Of a DNA stretch of 64,000 bases, positions 11,584 to 22,846 are shown in pieces (positions within the stretch are counted from its first letter, which is position 1; each line of letters starts with the position of its first letter). The notes under the pieces were generated by a model that was not told the DNA's origin, searched no databases, and saw only the letters and a program-made list of their open reading frames with translations. Source of the stretch: Albugo candida (lineage: Eukaryota > Oomycota > Peronosporomycetes > Albuginales); contig JBDOQK010000066.1 of the NCBI GenBank assembly GCA_040437565.1, positions 1 to 64,000 on the forward strand, written 5' to 3'. The position numbers and the translations under genes were made by a program.

Positions 11584-13802
11584 CTCTGCAATTCGCTGTT
11601 CAGCTTCAGCCTCTCTAAGCGCTTCTTCAAAAGTTGCAAAATCCGATGAGCATTGACTGCACGTGCTAATAAGACGAACGAAACCACCCGTGTTTGGTCC
11701 ATTCAAACGCAACTATCCCGCTGCCCCTCCACCGCACCACGTTTTGTTTATTCTTCCTTCGCTAATACGACATGAGCTATTGCAACCCACGAAAGTATGG
11801 AATCTGAATCTGTAGCTGAATGAGTTCTTTCACACGCTTCTCGGCCTTCTTCCTCATACTATCTGTAAGTTTTCGATTGATCGCTTCTAACTTCTTTATT
11901 CGCTCGTCAGGAAGTCCACCTTTTCGTCCCATTTCCGTAGCTTTCATTTCAGAAGTAAGAGTTGTGACCTTCATTTTCGGTAGTTTCGTTAAGGTTTTCC
12001 ATGGTGCGAGGGCTTTATCATCTCGCCTATCCGATTCAGTACAGTGTTTGTATAGGATTGGATACTTGACTACCTAACGAATGATGTTACAGCACGGTTG
12101 TATAAAACGTAACAGAGATTGTGTGTTAACATCGCGTTGCTCTTTGAACAAAACTGAATTTGTATGTGTGTTAAGGATGCAGTGCCGTGTTATACACCCA
12201 AGTTTATCGTTACTTGGTTGAACTTGCATTTTGACTGGAAAGTTACATACGGGTAACCATCAAAAAAAAGTAATGAAAATGAATTGCATGTTGGAATTCT
12301 GATCGACTTTGTTGAGGAATAGTTGACAAACGCCTAATGGTAGGATGACTTCAGTGCCGCACTAACCGCAGTGATCTTATTGTAGAGTAAGCGTCATTAA
12401 GCATGGACGGATTTGGAAGAGAGGTTCAAAGCATTTTTGATTTTTAGAATTATCCCAGCCATGTGGGATTTTGATCACAGCTCTAAGGCCTCCAAATCTG
12501 AGGGGGTCCTTGAACATAAGTAAATTTGTACGTTCTCTCCGTAGGCAACAAACGCGAACGTTGCCAGCTTGTCCGTGCTGTTAAGGCATTAGGTGTTTGT
12601 GTTACAACTTTATGAAACGAAAAGACAGATACCTTTTCTTGAAGTCACCTTAGGGGTTCAAGTTGACAGCTTTCGTCTGCCTTCTTAGTTATTTACATAC
12701 CTTCAGCATTGGAATAGCGTGGCGATCAGAGCAACGCGTTTTGCTCTATTTCTATGCATCTAATTTTCTTCATTTATTACCATCTATAGCCGCAACAACC
12801 TCGATGATAAAGAAAGCGCAGGAAGAATTTCACAACCTGTACAGCTGACCAAAATTTGCGCATTTTTACTGATTGTGATTTCGTACATCACTGCCCTTTC
12901 ACATGCATTGAGAAAACAATGACGCTGCGATGATCTTGTATCAAAGAGCATTTTTCTCGCAGCTGTGTATATTTCCAACCTATCGGTATACTGTGATGCA
13001 AGACCTTCATTCCCTTCAACATGTCCGTACTACTCGCAAAGAAAGTAACGCAAGATATGACAATCTATCACCTCGAGTTACCATTTTCCACTGCAGCAGT
13101 GGGCTATTCTCAGCGTTGATCAATAAGTAGCCACAATTCATTGCGCGTAGCTGCTTACTGAGACAGTTCTAGTAATTTTTCATCAATGTTACGAACCCCC
13201 GAGGGTATGCGACGAGATCAAGTAAATGACATCTCCGTCCACGAAGGTACTTTTGGCTAAACGCGACGTGATACCTCGCTCCAACACATGCAAGGATCCA
13301 GCTGCAATAGCTCATGTCCATACTATTTTCGACATGTCCACATTAAAGCTGCACAATGAAATAGCAGCTGTATCATTCGAAGATAACTGAACGAGCATGC
13401 GCTGCTCCTACTTGATCGATCCATCGGATTTGGATTACCATATTGAAACAGAAATAGCCGATGAACAAAGAGTCACTCGATTGGATAAACATGTTGCTGT
13501 TCAACTTCTGAAGCTGATGAGTATTGGCTGCCCCGCTAATGGGGCGAACGTCATACCATTGACGTGGGTACTTGAATCCATTGAATTAGACTGCAGCTCT
13601 TCCACCGCGTAACATTTTGATTACCGTTCCTTCCGTATTCTCATGAATCTCGAATGAGCTCTTTGTGCCTCGAAAGTCCAAAATCTGATCTCATAGACGA
13701 ATGAGGTCGTCCCCATGCTTCTCCACCTGCTTCTGCAGACTCACTGTGATTTGTTTAATGTTTTGATTCGTCACCACGTACTACGACTTTTCGTTTCCCA
13801 AC
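11584..13802. repeat. Copy 2 of 2219-bp duplicated segment flanking a gap
   Basis: It is identical to 9265-11483. It continues directly into unique kinesin-like DNA at 13803, so this copy is anchored on its right and the first copy on its left, as expected of one overlap written twice. Confidence 0.9.
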
Positions 13803-14650
13803 TTCGGCATTCATTTCCGATGTTGCAAACTCTCGAAGAAGCTGACGGTGTACATGCATATTGTTTGTGATCTTCTTTAGAAAAGTCTGATGACACAGCA
13901 CTTTGCTTTGCTGAGGCAAGCAGAGATCTGCATTCAGTGCTCCAATTCTTGATCGGCTTACCTATCGATGTATCCATGCTTTGACGTCTTTAGACTGAGA
14001 GTGAAGGTGAATCAGCCGAATGAGTCAATTCCTTATGCTCGAAATCCAATCCTCCGTGATTATCGGCCTTCATTCAGCTCACTTCAGACGACTCTATGAG
14101 CTGGATTTTGTTGTCCAGTTGATCCTTCAAATCTTGTAGTAAATGCCCTCGTTGATCAGAATGCAGTTGTACGTCAAGAAATTCATCTTCCAGTTTTGTA
14201 AACTTCCTCTAAAGTTGTTGCAAAGCCTCCGTAGTACTTGCGTTGAATAGCATAAATGTATGATGTGCAGTGGTGGTTCTCGTTCTTGATTTTGGTGATC
14301 GCTGATTGCTGATTGCTCTCATAGGAAGTTGCAAAGTCCAGTCGATTCTTCAGCGCATTGCGCGGTTCTTTCCGAACTGTAAATCATTTCATCAAATTAT
14401 CGGTACTCTTACGACTGCTCGATTCCGACATGTTGATGCTCACCGTTGTGCGACCATCAGAGTCTTGGTAGATACGATCGACTTTCATATCGATATCGCA
14501 CATGACTCATAATCGGTTCAATCAAGTTGTTGATCACTTTCCATGGGTAGACGACGATACATAAACCATCGTGGCCTTCTCGAGTGTCTTCCGACAGCTT
14601 CAGTCTTCCTCACCATTTTCAGATCTACAAGGTAGAGTTTTCCCAATTCA
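13770..14650 (-). pseudogene. Kinesin fossil A (motor C-terminal part and stalk)
   Basis: Reading the minus strand downward from 14640, fragments in several frames give KTEAVG (the kinesin switch II/L12 region), a degraded YRDSKLTR-like stretch, QDSDGRTTVSINMSESSS and then STTEALQQL...KLEDEFLDVQL. The last matches the coiled-coil start of fossils B and C. The order of motor end followed by charged stalk is that of an N-terminal-motor kinesin. Stops and frame changes are frequent, so it is non-functional. The stalk runs on to about 13770 as SIGKPIKNWSTECRSLLASA. Confidence 0.6.
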
Positions 14651-14959
14651 AGCACCTGTGTTGCATCATATCGTTGCTACACTGTCCCCATAAGAGCGTT
14701 GTGCCTACATAGCTGCGTGCATTCATTTAATAGCAGCGATAGAACGCTTCTTGTTTTCTTTAATCACGCGATGCATAAATTCTTCTGGGCTTGCGACATA
14801 CGACGAGCCACACGGATAGCACAAAATTGTGTAACCTCATTCCACATGTTTCTTCTCGTATTCGTCGACTCTGGGATGTGTGATTGATCGCTTGCAATGT
14901 GTTCTTCGGTCGTCACGTACTGCAACTTTTTGTTTCGCTTCCGTGAGTAATGATTCCGT

Positions 14960-16260
14960 TGCTCCAAATTCAGCTGGATGTTGCACGAATGTTCGCCTAT
15001 TTTTTATGGTAGTTCTGATGTCACATGGATCTCATCTGAGAATGAAGGTGGAATAGTCGAAGAGATCGAGTCCTCCATGAGGTCAGTCTCGATATCAGTT
15101 GGTGACGAGTCTGAGATCGCTCGTTGCGGGTGCAGAGTGCAATTATGTAGTATCAGAAATGCTTGTTCGCTTCATCTTGTGATGACAGCAGATCCCCTTG
15201 ATGATTCCAGGAGAGTCCCAATTTAGCCATCACTCTCTTGTTGTCTTTGTCGGTGTGCATCCCTTTTCAGACGAAAATGGCAGCTGACCTTTGCTGTCCA
15301 GTTGAATATGAAATATTGGCTGATTTCCACCAACAGAATACCACATTCAGCATTTTGTACTTTTTCTGGAGCTGTTGGAAAGCCTCGATGGTGCTTGTTT
15401 CGGATGACAAGCCTTTTCAGAGCACTTGCTGATGCTCTTCTCACTCCTGGCTTTTGATGATCGCCACTCTTGAGCAAATTGACGATATACGTTTTCATGT
15501 ATCAATCCTCTTGTGATTTTGCCGATATCCTAAACGTGCAAGAAGCATGAACAAAGCTCCAATTACGGGAACATACACCACGTGTTTCTTTTGCTGAAAC
15601 AATATGACGGAAGTGTGAGTTTCTTGCGTCAAAGACTTTATCCGCCACGTTGTAGAAATGATCCATTGATCATCTTTGCCTCCTCGAGCCGAGTTCCGAC
15701 AGCTTCGGTCTTCGACACCATTTCAATTCCAGCCAGACCCAATAAGTATAACGTTTCTGGATTTCAACGTGTCTTTGGAACCAGTCAAAAAAAGAACGGA
15801 GTGGCTACGTGAGTAGCACTCATTCAAATTTGTTGTCGCTATGACACGCTTATTGGTCCCTTGAATCACATTCCACATAAATCTTGTGGCGCTTGTGGTA
15901 GACATCTTCATCATATTTTCGACCCAGAAACCACGTCGTGTGAAGATCAGACACTTGAAGTATATACATGCAACAGAACTCGTTGTGATTGTGATTTCCA
16001 ATTTTGCATCAGCAGCACCATAGGGGTTCAAGTTGACAGCCTCAGTTTGTCTTACCATGCACGCAGCCAACGAGCACATCACCATTGAATAAATAAACCG
16101 TGGATTAGACGTGAGAAGGATTGCTAGAGGCTGCGGACTTGCGCATTGCGTGATTGTGGATTGTACGATGCAGCATCTTAGGCCAACGAATGTAACACTT
16201 CGCGTCACGTTTAAAGACCTGGAATCCAACGACGCTGTAATCAACTTCATCAAGGGCGGA
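14960..16260 (-). pseudogene. Kinesin fossil B (motor domain and stalk start)
   Basis: The minus-strand frame 15723-16253 encodes NKRVIATTNLNECYSRSHSV, the kinesin switch I signature (NxxSSRSH class). It is followed across a frame change by EMVSKTEAVGTRLEEAKMIN (switch II/L12) and then STIEAFQQLQKKYK of the stalk near 15.36 kb. The switch I serine pair reads YSRSH rather than SSRSH. The P-loop end is not recognisable here. It sits immediately upstream (on the minus strand) of fossil A, so the two look like tandem decayed copies. The nucleotide-binding machinery is broken, and it is not expected to make a motor. Confidence 0.7.
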
Positions 16261-17343
16261 GCATACAGCTTTTAATCGTCAAAGGAGTCGAAAGGACACA
16301 ATTGCGCCGGACCCTTAATAAGTTGACTCTATATGCAATGACACACAAGCAATTGGCTTGAGTATCAACCAATTAGCCACAATGCAATGCTCTTTGTATC
16401 CTTGCCGTAAGACCGTCAAGTTCTTGATCTGGCTGCATTGTGAAAGGTTTCGATGCTAAACTTGACAGGGCTGTCTAGTAAGAGCAAATAATGACATTCT
16501 ACACATAATGGGAAATCTTTCCGAGAAGCTTATTATGACAGCCCACATCCCAAGACTTTGCTGTGATGGAAACATTCTCATGTGTATGTGAGCGATTATG
16601 CTTTCCCTGTGTAAGCTTCGTCTCTAGAAGGCATCCAAAATGTACTCGGTCCACGCATCTGTCCCATCAGTTGCATTACAGTTATGCTCTCAATAAGAGC
16701 GTACATGTACACTATCGAGTCTGCAGTCTGCACGTCAGACCATTAAGTCTCTGCTGTCAGACGATGCGTTATATCTATCGTAACGTTCATTTCAAAGTTG
16801 AGATTTTGTTTGGCACAAGCCTTCTCACATGCACAATTAGATGCTGTAAGAAATCTTTGAAATGGCCTCTTTGTGACAAATTCACATGTCGTTTGGCAAT
16901 GCAACCGACTTGAAGTTTGCCTTTTCGAGGCAGACTAATTATGAGAGTGTTTAGTCAGCTTGCAGTGAAAAGGATACAACATGCAGATGCAACGAGGGGT
17001 TGTAATAGGAATGTGAATTATATTTACACGCTTTACTCGCTGTAGCGCATGAAATATCATCAACTATACGAATGTAGACCGTCAACAGCAACTGAGATAA
17101 GTCGAGAAACACACATTCATCAGCAATACATTTTCAAACTGAAGTGACGAGATGCATGTCGCTATGTACTCGTCAATATAGTGACTTATCAGCCGAACGG
17201 TAATGACTCTTTGCTCAGTCAATCTAATGATTCACTCACTTATATCTCGAGGCAAAAATCGACTAATTTCGGTTCGAACGGTTAAGTGAACACAGTAGTA
17301 CAGTGAACAAGCTTACAAGTACGACAAGTACAGTCGTTCGCTG
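16261..17343. other. Intergenic region upstream of NAC-alpha, no gene seen
   Basis: A 116-codon plus frame at 16563-16913 has cysteine-rich, low-complexity content and no family resemblance. The rest holds nothing I can name. The last 60 bases are promoter-proximal for NAC-alpha. Confidence 0.4.
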
Positions 17344-17361
17344 CCATTCAATTTAATTTTC
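17344..17361 (+). promoter_or_regulatory. Initiator-like core promoter of NAC-alpha
   Basis: CCATTCA followed by ATTTAATTTTC resembles the oomycete initiator plus flanking-region motif. It lies 15 nt before the ATG at 17376, which would give the very short 5' leader usual in oomycetes. One base departs from YCAYTYY. Confidence 0.4.
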
Positions 17362-17375
17362 TGTAATTTGTGGCA

Positions 17376-17918
17376 ATGAGCATCGACGTCCAAGCGCACC
17401 AACATGAAGGCAGTTCAGACAGAGATAGTGACGATGAAATTCCTCCATTAGAAGAAGCGCAGGATGGTATTGGCGCAGAAAAAGGCAAGCACAATCGTTC
17501 GGAGAAAAAGTGTCGAAAAGCAATGCAAAAACTCGGTCTGAAGCCTGTATCCGGTATCGTACGAGCAACAATCAAGAAAAACAAGAGTATTCTTTTCGTC
17601 ATCAGTAAGCCCGACGTGTTCAAGAGTGCGTCTAGCGAGACGTACGTAATCTTTGGAGAAGCAAAAATCGAAGATCTGAATGCACAAACACAATCAACGG
17701 CTCCCCAACAGCCCAAGACTCCTGAAACCATCAAAGAGAAAGTCATTCAGGTGAACGAGACCGTAGAAGAAGACGAAAATGTAGATGACTCGGGTATCGA
17801 AGAGAAGGATCTCCAGCTTGTGATGTCTCAAGCATGTGTTAGCAAAGCGAGAGCCGTCAAGGCACTGAGAGACAATAACAACGATATCGTGAATGCAATT
17901 ATGGATCTTACAATGTAA
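17376..17918 (+). CDS. Nascent polypeptide-associated complex alpha subunit
   Basis: Single-exon gene of 180 codons. The acidic N-terminus ([13 protein letters not shown]) is followed by the NAC domain: [20 protein letters not shown], then [21 protein letters not shown] and [12 protein letters not shown]. At the C-terminus lies a UBA domain ([20 protein letters not shown]...[13 protein letters not shown]), the standard NAC-alpha architecture and length. With the beta subunit it binds ribosomes near the tunnel exit, shields nascent chains and regulates SRP targeting. An in-frame GTG lies two codons upstream, but the ATG fits the family start and the promoter spacing. It is intact, followed after 0.6 kb by 14-3-3 on the same strand. 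Confidence 0.95.
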   Translation: MSIDVQAHQHEGSSDRDSDDEIPPLEEAQDGIGAEKGKHNRSEKKCRKAMQKLGLKPVSGIVRATIKKNKSILFVISKPDVFKSASSETYVIFGEAKIEDLNAQTQSTAPQQPKTPETIKEKVIQVNETVEEDENVDDSGIEEKDLQLVMSQACVSKARAVKALRDNNNDIVNAIMDLTM

Positions 17919-18498
17919 TTCGCTTTGGATCGAGACATCCATTTGAGTAGCATTGTAATATAAAAAACAATATGGTCACATTTTGAATATATTTTGAATG
18001 CTAACCGGTTTCAAGCATGAAAGTTTTAGTCAAATTTTGACGAATTAGAGACGATAGGAAAATCCAATGTTGGGTCGCCTTTGGAACCTGGAGTTTCTCA
18101 TATCTCAGCAAGAGAACCGCACCCTAAAAATTCCTCGCTCGATTATATCCAATCCTTGTATCGAAAAGAATAATTGAACGCGTGGATTGGATATATCATT
18201 CGTGAATTCTTTTGATCCTTGACCCCTACGCCCTTCAAGCCCTTCCCCTTTTCTTATAAAACCTAACTTTCTTCTAGAAACCAATGAATGGCTCTATGCG
18301 TGCTTGGAAAGGACACTCGATTACACCCGTATATTGTTTAAAACTGTACACGTTTCCTACTTTTTTTCTCAACCCTTTGTTTTTCTTGTTCGTTACCGGC
18401 TCGAGCCACTGTGAACCTCAGAATAAAACTGAAAGTTTGATTAGTTTGCAACTTTCATTGCTTTTAAAAGAACCAAGTAGTGAGAACAAGGAGTCGTG
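17919..18498. other. NAC-alpha / 14-3-3 intergenic region
   Basis: AT-rich with no gene seen. It should hold the NAC-alpha 3' end and the 14-3-3 promoter. A TTTCATTGCTTTTAAAA stretch about 45 nt before the 14-3-3 ATG loosely resembles an initiator. Confidence 0.5.
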
Positions 18499-19326
18499 AT
18501 GGAACGTGAAGCATGTGTGTACCTCGCCAAGCTTGCTGAACAAGCTGAACGGTCCGTCTTTTTGATTTTGTGTGAAATATTTCTCTTCATTGTTTTCTCA
18601 TGATAGCATTTCGTTGCTTTGTTTCTATTTAACAGTTACGACGAAATGGTAGACCATATGAAAGCAGTGGCCAACAATCACAATGTGGAACTTACCGTGG
18701 AAGAGCGTAATTTACTGTCAGTTGCGTACAAAAATGTCATTGGATCTCGCCGCGCTTCGTGGCGTGTCATTTCGTCTATTGAGAACAAAAACGATCAAGA
18801 TCGAACCGAACACATCAAAGCGTACCGAGAAAAGATTGAGGGAGAGCTCGTGGAAATTTGTAACGATATCTTGGCTATCATTGAAAATAACCTGATTCCC
18901 AGCTCAACTTCCGAAGAAGGAAAAGTGTTTTATTACAAAATGAAGGGCGATTATCATCGATATTTGGCGGAATTTCAGGTGGAAGAAGAGCGGAGAGAGT
19001 CATCTGACAAAGCTCTGGAAGCATACAAGCAAGCGTCGACTGTTGCCATGGCTGAATTGCCGCCAACTCATCCTATTCGTCTTGGATTGGCGCTCAACTT
19101 TTCCGTGTTTTATTACGAAATTCTGAACTCACCTGATCGAGCATGTAATCTTGCAAAACAAGCGTTTGACGATGCGATAGCCGAACTCGACACTTTATCT
19201 GAGGAATCGTATAAGGATAGTACGTTGATCATGCAGTTACTTCGGGACAATCTTACCCTATGGACTTCCGATCAAGAAACAGACCACACCGAAGCTGCCG
19301 ATATGAACGTGCAAGATGTGGAATAA
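18499..19326 (+). CDS. 14-3-3 family protein
   Basis: Two exons, 18499-18551 and 18636-19326, separated by an 84-nt intron (GTCCGT...TTTAACAG), give 247 residues, the normal length. The protein starts [20 protein letters not shown] and continues [20 protein letters not shown], the family signature. Phosphopeptide-binding groove elements follow: [16 protein letters not shown], then [17 protein letters not shown] and [11 protein letters not shown]. 14-3-3 dimers bind phosphoserine/threonine clients and modulate kinases, trafficking and cell cycle in the cytosol. The C-terminus is the usual short acidic tail. The start is set by the conserved [12 protein letters not shown] beginning, which lies only in exon 1. 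The gene is intact. Confidence 0.96.
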
Positions 19327-19451
19327 CCTTAGCTGTCAGTACAACATTTGCTTGAAGACGCGTCTAGCAGGAAAGATGTGTTAGATAGTTGCAAAGTTGA
19401 TACAATGTTGTAACATCCGCTTCTTGTGAACATCTTTGCAATCATTAGCTT

Positions 19452-19934
19452 TCACTCCTTCAAACTGTTTTNNNNNNNNNNNNNNNNNNNNNNNNNNNNN
19501 NNNNNNNNNNNNNNNNNNNNNNNNNNNNNNNNNNNNNNNNNNNNNNNNNNNNNNNNNNNNNNNNNNNNNNNGATATTCGGATGTCGGAGTTGTAATAACG
19601 CGTTTGTTTCACGTAATGCGGTCACTGGGAAGCCTTCCTTGCAGAGATCACCCGACATTTTCACTTGTTTCAGCGCCACAATCTCTCCTGAGCTTTTATC
19701 GCGAGCCTTTGACACGACGCCGTATGTTCCTTCATCGATTCGACCGATTCTCTCGTAATTTTCGACGCTTCGACAGCCGTATAATACGTAGTTGGGAATA
19801 GACGCGTAACAGTCATCTCTCCGTGAACGTTTGTTTGGAGCGGCTGTGGGTGGGATGGGACACGTGGAGTCGGAGTTGTGACCGCCATTTTCGCTTATTT
19901 CGTTCGTATTTGTATGATGCGAGTGCTTTGTCAT
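19452..19934 (-). CDS. CDK11-like (PITSLRE-type) cyclin-dependent kinase, 5' part, cut by gap
   Basis: From the ATG at 19934 the frame reads MTKHSHHTNTNEIS, a disordered leader, CRSVENYERI, the glycine loop IDEGTYGVV, VALKQVK with the catalytic lysine, and PVTALRE. The last corresponds to the PITSLRE cyclin-binding helix that names the CDK11 family; CRSVE is also a CDK11 hallmark. These nuclear kinases act in transcription, splicing and the cell cycle. After LRHPNI comes a 100-N gap (19472-19571). The 48 bases beyond it match the 3' flank of the 41-kb copy in reverse complement, so about 0.8 kb of kinase is probably hidden in the gap. This locus has the only intact start; whether the rest is intact cannot be seen. 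Confidence 0.8.
   Translation of the reverse strand: MTKHSHHTNTNEISENGGHNSDSTCPIPPTAAPNKRSRRDDCYASIPNYVLYGCRSVENYERIGRIDEGTYGVVSKARDKSSGEIVALKQVKMSGDLCKEGFPVTALRETNALLQLRHPNIXXXXXXXXXXXXXXXXXXXXXXXXXXXXXXXXXXNSLKE
19472..19571. other. Assembly gap (100 N) within CDK11
   Basis: Placeholder length. The flanks correspond to points about 830 bp apart in the 41-42 kb copy, so the true gap is probably far longer than 100. Confidence 0.85.
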
Positions 19935-19939
19935 GTCGC

Positions 19940-20420
19940 CTATCCAATTCCGTACAGAGTTTGTATTGTATCGGATACGTCACTACCCACTGATTGACGA
20001 TAAGAACGCGGTGCTGCGGGTGAATCTTGTGTGTCTGTGCGTTAAGAACGGATTGCTGGAATGAACATAACGGAGCTTCTATGTGTGTGTGGTAACAACG
20101 GAATTGCCGTATTTAGCAGGACCAAACTTGCGGGTGTGTTAAGAACGCATCGCTGTATGAAGTTGCACGTATGTGTTAAGTACGCAGGGCCATATACTGT
20201 ATATCGTAACCGAACTTTTTTGTTTAGATACCAAAAAGCTACGCTCAAGTTGATTCGTACTTAAAAGAAGAAAGTGTGTGATGATGGGACTCTGATCGAC
20301 CTTTGGTATGAGATAGCCACCAAACGTGGATTGGTTCGGTACCGTCTAATGTCGCGCTATATAGCAGTGATCTCATTGTAGAGCTAGCGTCACGGAGTAT
20401 GGAAAGATGACGAAGGGAGG
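19940..20420 (-). repeat. CDK11 upstream region with recurring GTGTTAAGAACGC motif
   Basis: Upstream of the kinase start, a motif close to GTGTTAAGAACGCATTGCTG recurs at about 20000, 20039, 20136 and 20173 in the same orientation. Related motifs occur in the diverged copies at 9.8-9.9 kb and, inverted, at 40.74-40.84 kb. It could be a decayed minisatellite or a set of regulatory sites. Confidence 0.5.
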
Positions 20421-20653
20421 TAGAGCCCACAAATGGTAACCTTTTTATGTGTACTGTCTTCTATCTAAATGGACGGTTATTGCTTTAATTATTTTTTCTC
20501 GATGCGTACCAGAGGAAGGTACAGAATAGTGCATCAGGGAGTGTTGTTCAGAGGAGAAACGCAAAGGAAGATCGATTTCGGAAGCGCGCATTAGCCAATT
20601 GGCTGATTGATGCACGTGTTGCGATTTAAAGTCCCGTTACGTAAACGATACCG
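20421..20653. other. Intergenic, nothing recognised
   Basis: Short stretch between the CDK11 upstream region and the 3' end of the minus-strand secreted-protein locus. Confidence 0.4.
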
Positions 20654-22167
20654 TCAAGTTACGAAGTACGAAAAGGTATGAAGCAATTTTCTGTGTTTAT
20701 TTTTTGGCAATTCATGGTTTAAAGAGATGCCAAGATCAGAGAACGAATCAGACGGATCTTCAACAGTAAAGAATTGGTACTGCTTCTGATCCCCTGTATT
20801 ATCGATGCTGACGGCACTGTGTTTCAGTAATGACGAGCGTAAAGTACTCAGCGGAACGGCTTCGCGCGGCGGTGATGAGGAGCTGGAAGTAATCCTCTCT
20901 TCTGACACACTTTCAACGATGTCGTTGATACAAATCTTATCACCATCCTCAACAAGCTCGACCATAAAATTCTGGGCAGAAATCATCAGATCCGGCTTAA
21001 GTCTCATGTAGTGACGATAATTATCCCAAGTTAACTTTTCATCGAAATCAATAAGAAACTTTCCCCTCATACTAATAAAGAAGTATTTCTTCTCTTTGAC
21101 GAGTGTGGGTACCAGCAGATTGCACTTGATGTGATAGCGACCGTTGACAAATTTGATATCCTTCTCTCCCGATGGTCCGTATTGGTTGGTTTTGATTCCA
21201 GATATAAGCTCTTCCATTCTTGTTTTATACTTAGCATAGGCTCTTCCTGACAATGTGATTGGACCAACACCAGGATTAAATGCGATAGGTCTCTTTCTCT
21301 CACTTTTTTCTATGATTTCGTATAATTTTTGGAGATATTGCTCTGGTGTTTGGTGATTTATATCCTTAATAAGGTACTCACCGGGATTTTGTTCAGTTTG
21401 TGGTTCATTTTGTAGTTCATTTTGCGGTTCATTTTGTGGTTCTTTATGTGGTCCATTATGTGATCCGAAATATTTTATAACCATATGTTCCAATTCCACC
21501 TCTGAGATTTGTTTGCTACGGTCAGACAACACTCGCTTGAGGTAAACTCGGTAATCATCGTGTTCTGCTCCTTTATGCTTGTATATTCCATTGTATGTGA
21601 ATAAATAGTAACTTTTTTTTCTTTAGTATAATAAAGAGGATCCACGCTTGTCACTACTGATATATGGTGCACTTTATTGGTCTTTAGGAGCTGTTCTACC
21701 TCGCTCCGAGTTTTCTGTATGGCAAAAGGATCACTATTTGATTCGGAATTCTGGGTACTGTCGGAATGACTCTCCTTCTCATTCATTGACGCCTGCTCCG
21801 TTCCCATTTCACTCCGACGTTTCTCCGCCTCGCGATGCTTAGTTAACTTTTTCAATCGCGCAGCATGCTCCCGTTCTAAGGTTTCGTCGTACCTTCAAAA
21901 CTCTTTCTCCCAATCTTTCAATGCCTTTTTATCTGCCTGCTTGATCTTCAACCGCAGTGTGTAACTTTCAGGACCAGTTGCTAGAGGTACTAGTTTTCCG
22001 TCCTTAATTAGAGGAGGATCCACTTCAATTTCCATTCCTCTTCGAGTCACGAGGCCAGACTCGTCTTTTAATACATCAACCAGTTGCACGTATGGTATGT
22101 ATTTACCAGATGCTGGGAATACTGCGACGGCAGCAAGGGTGAAAGAGCTCAAACTTCGGATCTTCAT
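20654..22167 (-). pseudogene. Secreted protein locus, split by an in-frame stop and a frame change
   Basis: The ATG at 22167 begins MKIRSLSSFTLAAVAVFPASG, a signal peptide, then a 90-codon frame ending in TGA at 21895-21897. The same frame continues past this stop without a break (RYDETLEREHAARLKKLTKH...). At an eight-A run near 21612-21619 the coding signal shifts to another frame, which runs to 20654 with an NEPQNE-type repeat (about 21400-21455) and a serine-rich, acidic C-terminal part. I recognise no family. It is either a live 90-residue secreted protein with trailing dead sequence, or a roughly 500-residue secreted protein broken at two points, one of which lies at a homopolymer and contig edge and may be an assembly error. 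Confidence 0.55.
21400..21455. repeat. Short tandem repeat encoding NEPQNE-like units
   Basis: Four imperfect units of about 15 bases built on TGTGGTTCATTT lie in the secreted-protein locus. On the minus strand they encode PQNEPQNELQNEPQTE. Confidence 0.7.
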
Positions 22168-22746
22168 TCTTTCTTGCTTATTGAAAAGTGATTGTCTAGC
22201 TGATCAATCCAGAGCGAGGTAGACTTATTATTGAAATAATCAGGAAGGCAAAAAAACGTAATCAATTTGGAACCTACTACTTAGAGTGCAACGAAGAGTC
22301 TCTCATTCAGACCAACGCCATGTTTACGAAACAAATCATTCAATCGAGAGATTCTGTAAAGAATATGGAAGCGATCGTTTAACTCACACGAGTGCTCATT
22401 GGTCAATTTACAACAATCAGTCGAAACTTGCACTTTTTCTACTGCCAATAGAACGGCGCAACGTGGGACTTGTGCTGCTGACATGACTCTGTCGGAAATG
22501 GCTGATATACATCATGGATTGCGTCCTATGCTAGCCAAAATGACCAGCAAGCAAACTCCCATGTATCCAAGCATGTCATCATCTCATATGTCATACAATT
22601 TTCCAGCAAAGATAGCCATTGATCACATAAGACTCGTGCTTCATATCGAGCGAGACGTGAACGTTCAAAGTTCGGTAAGTCGATATCAGACAACATTAAC
22701 TTTATAGAACTTCGACTTTATGAAAGCGTTGTGTCATGGAGCCCTC
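21614..22746. repeat. Copy 1 of 1133-bp duplicated segment flanking a gap
   Basis: It is repeated at 22847-23979 (offset 1233) with identical frames. Its left edge coincides with the T-run of the secreted-protein locus. This is unmerged contig overlap, not gene duplication. Confidence 0.9.
22185..22191 (-). promoter_or_regulatory. Initiator-like motif of the secreted-protein locus
   Basis: On the minus strand TCACTTT fits YCAYTYY exactly, followed by TCAATAA, 18 nt before the ATG at 22167. It supports that start. Confidence 0.45.
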
Positions 22747-22846
22747 NNNNNNNNNNNNNNNNNNNNNNNNNNNNNNNNNNNNNNNNNNNNNNNNNNNNNN
22801 NNNNNNNNNNNNNNNNNNNNNNNNNNNNNNNNNNNNNNNNNNNNNN
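22747..22846. other. Assembly gap (100 N)
   Basis: Placeholder gap with identical 1133-bp sequence on both sides. Confidence 0.95.

Noticed and set aside
11584-13802. Apparent tandem gene family made of repeated short frames
   Set aside because: It is identical to 9265-11483 and meets the gap exactly. Explained as unmerged contig overlap.
21895-21897. TGA as a selenocysteine codon
   Set aside because: No SECIS-like structure was recognised and the protein resembles no selenoprotein family. A stop or natural end is simpler.
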